Below are positions 57,440 through 64,000 of a DNA stretch of 64,000 nucleotides, in pieces. The DNA lies in assembly GCA_029216955.1 (NCBI GenBank), contig JANAVB010006998.1, positions 1,311,800 to 1,375,799 on the forward strand, written 5' to 3'. The DNA is from Iris pallida. Its lineage: Eukaryota > Streptophyta > Magnoliopsida > Asparagales > Iridaceae. Within the stretch, counting starts at the first letter, position 1, and every line of letters starts with the position of its first letter. The notes beneath the pieces were generated by a model. The model was not told where the DNA came from. It worked only from the letters and a program-made list of their open reading frames with translations, and searched no databases. The translations under genes and the position numbers were made by a program.

Positions 57440-57955
57440 GCACGATGAACAGTGTCGCACACAGCATTTTTGCCGTGCGTCGTGCTTGCGCTGTGGGCAT
57501 TTTTGCCCGCACGAGCCGCGCATCTCGTGCGCCTGCACGTTGTGCTTGTGTGCACCTTGTGCCGTAGGCATTTTTGCCCGTGCGCACAGCGCATCTCGTG
57601 CGCTGTGCACCCGCACAAATTTTTGCCACGCGCCGTGCTTACGCACACCTTTCGCCATGGGCATTTTGCCCGCCGTGTAGAGCATCTCGTGTGCTGCACG
57701 CCCGCAAGATTTTCTACCGCGCGTCGTGCTTGTACGCACCCTACGTCGTAGGCATTTTTGCCCGTGCACGCAGCATATCTCGCGCGCCGTGCGTCCACAC
57801 ATTTTTTCGTGCTTGCACGCACCTTGCGCCATGGACAGCTTTTCTCGCACGCAGTGCGTTTTGCGTGTAGTGCGCAGACCGCTCATCGTGCATGCGCGCA
57901 CCGTACGGCGTGGGCAGTTTTGCTCGCACGCGTAGTATGCCTGTGCATAAATTGC
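57440..57955. repeat. CpG-rich minisatellite in element A
   Basis: Roughly nine diverged units, about 55-60 bp each, around GGCATTTTTGCCCGTGCGCA and AGCGCATCTCGTGCGC-type cores. GC content is far above the surrounding AT-rich sequence. All six frames are unusually open here because the repeat lacks stops; these are not genes. Confidence 0.85.
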
Positions 57956-58204
57956 CTTAAATGACTTTTTTGCCCGTTTGAGATGTTTTGTAGGTAAAAT
58001 CTTGAATAACTCAAAACATGAAAGTTGTAGATCTTTGTCTTGGCTTCAAGAATCTTCTTGTTTTACTTTAATTGGATTTCATATGCGACTTATGGTTCCA
58101 ATCACAGTTTTTGATATTATTTATATGTTTTCTATATTTGACCTAAAGTGCGACGACCCAACTTGATAACTTGTGAATATTGGGCTTAACTTTTACTTGA
58201 TCTC

Positions 58205-58480
58205 ATCTTGATAATCTAGATAGTGGCCCATCGTGGCACACCCATGTTACATGTCTTCTTTGCTTACTAGTTAGTGGTTCGTCGTGGCGCACGCATGTTA
58301 CATGTCTTCTTTGCTTACTAGATAGTGGCCCTTCGTGGTGCACTCATGTTACATGTCTTCTTTGCTTACTAGATAGTGACCCGTTGTGGTGTACTATTAT
58401 ACATGTCTTTTCTTGCTTACATGATAGTGGCCTGTCATGGTGCACTCCCTATTTTCTCTATAGTCGCTCGTCGTAGCGCA
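58205..58480 (+). repeat. ~57-bp tandem repeat in element A
   Basis: Four clear and two decayed units of GATAGTGGCCCATCGTGGC followed by CACCCATGTTACATGTCTTC and TTTGCTTACTA. The core TAGTGGCCC echoes the start of the internal region of A and of D. Confidence 0.85.
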
Positions 58481-58609
58481 CCCCAGCTTCCAGCTTATTA
58501 TATTTTCTTGTTTTCGCTTGTTATAGTGCACTTTCTTGTATTGTCCAGTCTTGTATATCATGTTTAAGATGGATTCTGCGGAATGCCACACCCAGAATCC
58601 AACAAAAAA

Positions 58610-60215
58610 TGTTAAGGACTAATAACTAGCTTGATTATCTAGATAATTGGGAGGAAAGAATTTCCCAGTTACCTGCAGTCCTTTGTCCCGGCCCTAACCT
58701 GAATCGATTTGGAGCTATCTGTCATGATGAGCACACTTCAAGCGCATTGTTGAGTATTGTACCTTTTATATATTTTAGGGTACATTTATCTCCTGGACGA
58801 TGTACCCACTATTAGATCTGAGAATACATTTGTCTCCCGGGCGATGTATCCACCATTACTATCTTTTTCTTTTAGCTTGGATAAGTCGGAAAGTCTACAG
58901 GGCAGGTAACTGGATTGGATTTCTCAAAAAATGCATATGTTAGTAATTAGGATTGTGATAACCCTAGTTAGCTAACGTACAAAGCCGTACTCATTGCTTG
59001 GCCGTGATTGTTGTATGGAGTCTAGTCTAGTCTAGTTTTGTCTAGGCAGTGTTCGTATTTGTTTATTTCAGTACATTATTGTTTATGCTTTACCTTTGTC
59101 GATAAATGATTAAAAACTAAGTTCTGTTCAGGAGAAGGGTTACAATACCGGTCCTTGTTTGGTTTACGGGTTGTAACTTGGGTTCCGGAATAGTTTCTAA
59201 GTCATCTTATCATTTGTCGTTCTATATAGTTCTCACATGCTCTCATGCCCTAGTTATCTAACATGCCCACATGTCCCAGTTATCCTACATGTTTACATAG
59301 ACCGGTTACCATACATGCTCACATGTCCCAGTTGTCTCCCATGCTGACATGTCAAGTTAGCTCACATGCTCACATGTTCAGATATCTTACATGCTCACAT
59401 GTCCAGTTTATCTTACATATTCACATGCTTCTATTTACTTTACATGTCCATACTTTACATTATGTCACACATTAATTACTTTATGCTCCCTATTGCTTTA
59501 CTTATTATCTTTCTATTCTCGGGATAAGTGCATTGGTTGTGCACGAGTCTCGATCAACATTTACTTATTTATGTCTCTATCTGTTGCTATGTTAGTTATT
59601 GTTGGTTTTAGTTCATAGTTTGGCTTCCTTTGTGATACTTGCTATTGGGGGTCTGAACCCACTGGTTTTGTTTGGCCAGATCTGATAGAGGTGCCCGAAG
59701 GATCTTCTGTACTATCTATTCGACGGTGACTACCCGGAGCACCAGAGTACCTTAGTGGGTTTTCCTATATCATTCTCCCACTAATTATATACATTATTCT
59801 TTTGTGGCGTTTAGCCTCCAAGCACGTGTTTAGCTCGTATTTTGGATCTTGACATTTAGCCTACGGGCCTAAACAAGATTTGCGTATTCTAGACTATAGC
59901 TAGAGCTTATCATGTATGACTATAACTCTTGCTAGTTTTTTACTTTGTATTACTAGCTTCATGATCATTCATGTATATATATAGTTTGGGACGCTTTTCT
60001 ATTTTATGTCTGATGATCATACTTTTTATATTTTGTATATTTGCATGTGATTGAGATACTTAGGATTGCTTGACCTAGGATTGACTGTTGGCTTGTAGTA
60101 GTAACCCTCATGTCTTGACAGCTTATACGTTATTTCGGGGTACTGGAGTACTTTGGAATACGTAGCTGGCATGGTCCGTCCCTACTGGCCTGTTTTCTGG
60201 TTCTGGGGCGTGACA
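58610..60215 (+). repeat. LTR-A, right copy (about 1.6 kb)
   Basis: It probably starts TGTTAAGGACTAATAACTAG at 58610 and ends GGGGCGTGACA at 60215. From 58636 it matches 3289-4627 and then 54409-54647 without interruption, giving the empty-site sequence for element B. No coding content was seen. Confidence 0.85.
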
Positions 60216-60393
60216 CAGTCTCCAGTCCAACTTGAATACGTATACACTGTCTAGAATATTGTATCATGTCCAATGGCAAGTCAAACTGTATCTCAATCCA
60301 TATGAATATTATATAACAAGAATGAACAATATATTTTATGGTCTGCAGCCCACTAGCATATATGTTCGAGTAGACTCGGATATAAATAATATG
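60216..60393. other. Flank of element A
   Basis: 178 bp of AT-rich sequence with no recognised feature. It does not repeat the left flank of A. Confidence 0.4.
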
Positions 60394-60420
60394 TGTCACG
60401 TCCCAGTCCCAAAATACATA
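60394..60420 (-). mobile_element. LTR end remnant, minus orientation
   Basis: The minus strand reads ATTTTGGGACTGGGACGTGACA, close to the end of LTR-A (ATTTTGGTTCTGGGCGTGACA). It seems to be the terminal 27 bp of a related LTR cut by CACTA-3 at 60421. The remainder would lie beyond the window. Confidence 0.45.
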
Positions 60421-60785
60421 CACTACCAAAATACAGTAAATTAGCGACGGAACATTAGCGACGGATATAGTCCGTCGGCGATAGCGACGGCTTTGTGGCA
60501 ATTAGCCGACGGAAGTACCGACGATAAGCTGTTACATTTTTTATTTTATTTTTAGAGGGAGAAAAGGTCGCTCATCCGTCGCTAGGTCATCGGAGATATA
60601 GCGACGGATATTTATCCGTCGCTATGCAGTCGATTATTTGGCAGGAATTATGGAGAGAATTGTTGGGACAGTTCTTCGACTACGTAGCGACGGATATTCC
60701 GTCGGCAAGCATCAAAAAGAGCGACTAACGGTCGACGGATAAAAATCCGTCGCTAGTCCGTCGCTAAATATACTTTCCAGACTTA
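60421..60785. repeat. CACTA-3 terminal repeat and subterminal repeats
   Basis: GCGACGGA and TCCGTCGC recur in both orientations about every 20-40 bases, the usual TNPA-binding array. Confidence 0.85.
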
Positions 60786-60825
60786 AATTGAAACGACGGG
60801 GGGAACTTTTTATATTCCCCCCAAA

Positions 60826-60903
60826 TTCTCTCTCTCTCCTCTCTCTCTCTCTCCTGCGGCTTCGGTGATCGGTGTCCTCTCCTATCTCTCTTCCGAAGGT
60901 AAT

Positions 60904-60940
<37 letters not shown>
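60826..60940 (+). repeat. CT microsatellite
   Basis: Two CT runs around 60826-60854 and 60907-60938, separated by GCGGCTTCGGTGATCGG-like sequence. This is typical of plant 5' leader sequence and fits the position of a CACTA-3 transcript start. Confidence 0.8.
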
Positions 60941-60941
<1 letters not shown>

Positions 60942-61215
60942 GGTGTCGTAGGGGCAGCGGGGGCGTCGGGCTTGGGGCGGGGTCATCGGGGGCTGGGCGA
61001 CGGAGAGCGGCGGTGGGCGGGGGGTTGTGGGTGGCGGGGCTGCGGGGGGCGGCGGGCTTAGGACGGGGGTATCGGGGGCTGGGCGGCGGGCTTGGGGCTG
61101 GGGCGTCGGGGGCTGGGCGGCGGGCTTGGGACGGCGGGCTTTGGTCGGGGACAGGGCGGCGGGCTTGGGGCGGGGGCGTCGGGGGCTGGTCGGCGGGCTT
61201 GGGGCGGCGGGGGGC
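60941..61215 (+). repeat. GC-rich tandem repeat near the CACTA-3 5' end
   Basis: Units such as CGTCGGGGGCTGGGCGGCGG and GCTTGGGGCGGGG repeat about every 25-35 bases. Apparent ORFs here are Gly/Ala/Arg low complexity. It occupies the same place relative to TNP2 as the GC-rich block of CACTA-2. Confidence 0.75.
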
Positions 61216-61948
61216 TTTGCTTCTAAAATTTATCTGAGTTTATAAATTGGCTAAATAATGTGTTATCCATATTGGGTGTTGTCCATTAGTTTGGTGGTGT
61301 TTGGATTAGTAAATGTGAATATAGAGTTTGGGTTCATGGTGTATATGTTCACTGTGTCAAGGACAGTGCGAGTTCTTCATCTGCCTTCTTTGTTAAGAAT
61401 ATCCTTGGGATATTCGCTTCACCAAAGTCACTGAATAAGTGAAGTTTTTCCTGGAAAATCGACCCTTAGAGTGTATCAGTTGTGTGCTTCTATATAGATG
61501 TATATATCTATACATCTAACTATGATATACATATGTGTATGTGTGCTTTAGAGAGTGAGGAATGAAGGCAGGCCTACCATACCTATTAGCATGCAGGACG
61601 GCTTGGGGTATAATGTGTAAGTGTAGGCATAGTAGGAAATACAGGTAATGCTAGTGTAACTAGACTAAGATAGTGCTTGCTAGATAGTGAGGACACTCTA
61701 GTATCCTAACCAAGTTAATTTTAGCCAAGATATTTAGGATATAGATCCCATATCCTAGAAGTGGACTCTTGCAGTTTAGAAATAGATAGATTGACTCGGT
61801 TTGATTAATTGACCTATATGACTCTAAAACTTGATTTGCTGCTGCAAGCATACAACACCACAAAAATATTTACTGGCTCGTCAAGTTGAACCGTGTATAA
61901 CGTGCTCGACGCTTAAGAGGAATCATTTCTACTTAGTCGACTATCGAA
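61216..61948. other. Spacer, probable leader intron of CACTA-3
   Basis: AT-rich sequence without a gene between the GC-rich leader block and TNP2. No other feature was seen. Confidence 0.4.
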
Positions 61949-62125
61949 GAATCGGTATCGGACTATCGGTATCGTTATCTGTATCGAACTATCGGACTAT
62001 CGGTATCGGTATCGAACTATCGGTATTGCTAGCAGACTATCAGACTATCGGACTATCGGTATCAAACTGTCGGTATCGCACTATCGGTATCGGTATCGAA
62101 CTATCGGTATCGAACTATTAGTAAC
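61949..62125 (+). repeat. Short tandem repeat ATCGGT/ATCGAACT
   Basis: Irregular array of CTATCGGTATCGGTATCGAA-like units of 6-12 bp. The same ATCGGT core occurs in the foldback elements at 2695 and 39893. It sits about 120 bp before the TNP2 start. Confidence 0.8.
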
Positions 62126-62244
62126 AACTGTACTTAGATTTTTCTCTTCTCGAGCTAGAATACCAGCGGATCCACCAGTTACATGATTATATACTAATTC
62201 TGTTTAGTTTGTCTTACAATACAGATTTTTACATCCAATCTTTG

Positions 62245-63751
62245 ATGGATCGTTATTTTGTTGATCGTACATGGATGTACAAACGACAACACGAGAGCAG
62301 AATAGTTGTGAGTGATAATTTTCAGGCAGGCGTAGAAGTATTTCTTAAGTATGCCATGAGCAAAGCTCAGTTTATGGACGGTAACAAAATCAAGTGTCCA
62401 TGTCGTAATTGTCGCAATAGACGATACGAAGTGGTGAGTGTAAGAGATTATTTGACCCGTAAGGATTTCGTACGTGATTACGGCCTGTGGTCATCGCAAG
62501 GTGAACTATATGCGGAAAGAAAGGTTGCGAATGCTGCTACTTATGCTTTTGATAATAATGCTGCAGCGGATTTTGTCGTCGATGACGATGAATGCTCTGT
62601 TGGTTATGGAGACGTGCAGAACCTTGTAGAGATATGGTGTACGATGCGGCATGGCCTATGGTGTACGACGCGACAGGGCCTAATTTTCTAAAAAACTTCT
62701 ACAAGTCAAAGATGATGGTCCGACAACTAGGACTGGGGTACGACAAGATAGATTGTTGTCACAACGGATGCATGTTGTACTACAAGGAGAACGAGGATAT
62801 AGAAAGTTGTAGCTTCTGTAATGCGGATCGTTATAAGCCAGTCAGGAGAAAAGGAAAGTCAACTAGAAAACGACGTCCTTACAAGTATATGCATTACTTG
62901 TCGATCACGAAGTGCTTGCAGAGGATGTATATGTGTCAGAATTCAGCAGAACACATGATATGGCACAACGAAGAACCCACAAAGGATGATGGAGAATTGT
63001 CACATCCTTCGGATGGAGAGGCGTGGAAATATTTTGATTTTTGCCATCCAGATTTTGCTGCAGAGCCTAGAAATGTACGCATGGGGCTATGTTCTGATGT
63101 CTTTGCCCCTTTCGGGCAGTCGGGATCTCAATACTCCTGGTAGCCGGTCATTCTGACCCCTTACAATCTGCCACCATGGATGTGTATGAAGACTCCTTAT
63201 ATGTTCTTGACAGCTATCATACCGTGTCCCAAAAATCTGACAAAAAATATCGATATATATTTACAGCCGTTGGTGGATGAGCTGAAACAACTGTGGGAGA
63301 TCGGCGTCACGACCTATAATATTTCCAGGAAACAGAACTTTCAGATGAGAGCTTCACTGATGTAGACAATTAATGATTTTTCCACATACGGTATGCTGTC
63401 GGGATGGAGTACTCACGGTACCATGTCTTGTCTGATATGCATGCAAAATAGTAAGGCGTTCCGCCTTAAGCATGGAGGAAAAACTTATTTCTTTGATTGT
63501 CATCGTCAATTTCTGCCCGCGAGTCATCCTTGGAAAAGAACAAGGACGCGTTCAGAGCTGGAAAATAAGAATGTTCTCATCTGCCTGCCAGATTGTCGGG
63601 ATACGATATTTGGGAAGATGTAAAGGACTTGCCCACTGTAATGGAAGATTCATCGAACAATCGTGTCGATGGGTTCGGACAAACCCATAACTGGACCAAA
63701 CAGAGTATCTTTTGGGACTTGCCTTATTGGAAAGATAATCTTATAAGGCAT
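62245..63751 (+). pseudogene. TNP2 transposase of CACTA-3, degenerate and interrupted
   Basis: The start MDRYFVDRTWMYKR begins the transposase-associated domain with CPCRNCRNRR. The TNP2 core follows in shifted frames: GPNFLKNFYKSKMM, LGYDKIDCCHNGCMLYYKEN, ELSHPSDGEAWKYFD, PDFAAEPRNVRMGLCSD, PVILTPYNLPPWMCMK, YLQPLVDELKQLWEIGV and FWDLPYWKDNLIRH. A frame change near 62640 lies in a 24-bp duplication (ATGGTGTACGA.GCG units at 62634-62681). Stops occur at 63141-63143 and 63363-63365, with further frame changes near 63590. The gene is cut after NLIRH by LTR-F. I chose the ATG at 62245 because it starts the family N-terminus. Confidence 0.85.
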
Positions 63752-64000
63752 TGTCACTCCCAGTTTTCAGAAACAAGGGTATTTTGTTATTTTGTATTTT
63801 TTGAATATTTTTAAAATTTATTTTATTATTTATGATATTATTTTGGGGTTGAAATTTATTTTATTATTTATGATATTGTTTTGGGGTTATTTGAGTCGGG
63901 TTCGAATTTCAACTCAATCCGACTTGAAACGGGGACCCGGGGTGGGTAGTTTGACTCTAATGGGACCCACATACTAGTTAGACATGGCCCACATGATATT
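63752..64000 (+). mobile_element. LTR-F: start of another LTR retrotransposon, partial
   Basis: TGTCACTCCCAGTTTTCAGA begins here, like the start of LTR-D (TGTAACACCCAGTTTTCC), followed by the same kind of AT-rich start. A 37-bp block with TTTATTTTATTATTTATGAT is duplicated at 63815-63890. It interrupts the CACTA-3 TNP2 frame. The rest is outside the window. Confidence 0.75.

Larger units (their letters stand above)
54648..58609 (+). mobile_element. Internal region of element A, degenerate gypsy core
   Basis: It begins TAGGATTTAGTGGTGGCCCAT, the position of a primer site. It holds gag remnants to about 56300, then about 2.3 kb without recognisable pol, containing a CpG-rich minisatellite and a 57-bp tandem repeat. 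A seems long dead and without pol. The right LTR follows at about 58610. Confidence 0.75.
60421..64000 (+). mobile_element. CACTA-3 (En/Spm) transposon, 5' part
   Basis: It starts CACTACCAAAATACAGTAAA, followed by subterminal GCGACGGA/TCCGTCGC repeats (60440-60780), CT microsatellite, a GC-rich repeat block and a degenerate TNP2 in plus orientation. It resembles CACTA-1 in its TIR and GCGACG core but is a separate family. LTR-F interrupts it at 63752; the 3' end is outside the window. Confidence 0.85.

Noticed and set aside
57376..57964. Many overlapping open frames on both strands, up to 168 codons, Cys/Arg/Ala-rich
   Set aside because: They arise from the CpG-rich minisatellite, which lacks stop codons in all frames. 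No family features are present.
60872..61245. Gly/Ala/Arg-rich open frames
   Set aside because: Low-complexity translation of the GC-rich tandem repeat near the CACTA-3 5' end.
62209..62244. Upstream in-frame ATG for the CACTA-3 transposase
   Set aside because: The family N-terminus begins at the ATG at 62245 (MDRYF..DRTWM); the 12 extra codons are unlikely to be used.
1..64000. CRISPR arrays, bacterial operons or prophage
   Set aside because: No evenly spaced identical repeats with unique spacers and no bacterial gene layout; introns, LTRs and CACTA elements show plant nuclear DNA.

Overview
This window is plant nuclear DNA built almost entirely of transposable elements. I see no host gene. 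The evidence for a flowering plant is three CACTA (En/Spm) DNA transposons with TNP2 or Transposase_24-type genes, a Ty3/gypsy element of the Tat lineage with a second RNase H, several other LTR elements, and foldback MITE-like hairpins. The setting looks like pericentromeric or other heterochromatic DNA. The species cannot be named from this sequence.

The layout is a stack of nested insertions that can be read from paired LTRs and target-site duplications. Positions 1-2694 are the 3' part of CACTA-1, which sits in a foldback hairpin element (2695-3007). From about 3289 to 60215 lies element A, a degenerate gypsy element with ~1.58-kb LTRs. Its left LTR is split by element B (4628-54408, 5-bp duplication ATATA). 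B is a Tat-type element with 1.12-kb LTRs, a decayed gag-pol (about 5766-14775) and an antisense gene (15.4-20.2 kb). B is split exactly at the junction of its polypurine tract and 3' LTR by element C (20555-53288, duplication TTGTA). C is a minus-oriented LTR element with no recognisable coding region. C's left LTR is split by element D (22030-33198, duplication TCAAC), which has two nearly identical 4.65-kb LTRs around a 1.87-kb core that keeps only a small gag-like ORF. C's right LTR is split by CACTA-2 (38147-52820, duplication AAG).

CACTA-2 is the best preserved element. On the minus strand it carries a three-exon TNP2 transposase gene whose exons join in frame to 1077 codons. It also carries a second multi-exon gene joining a Transposase_24-type region to a Ulp1-like cysteine protease with its His, Asp and Cys residues in place. 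Beyond element A, CACTA-3 (60421 to the right edge) has a degenerate TNP2 that is cut at 63752 by the start of another LTR (F).

Relative age follows from the nesting: A first, then B, then C, then D and CACTA-2. LTR divergence, estimated by eye only, agrees: B's LTRs differ at roughly one base in ten and D's at roughly two in a hundred. All coding parts of B, A and CACTA-3 are broken by stops and frameshifts. CACTA-2 could still make transposase.
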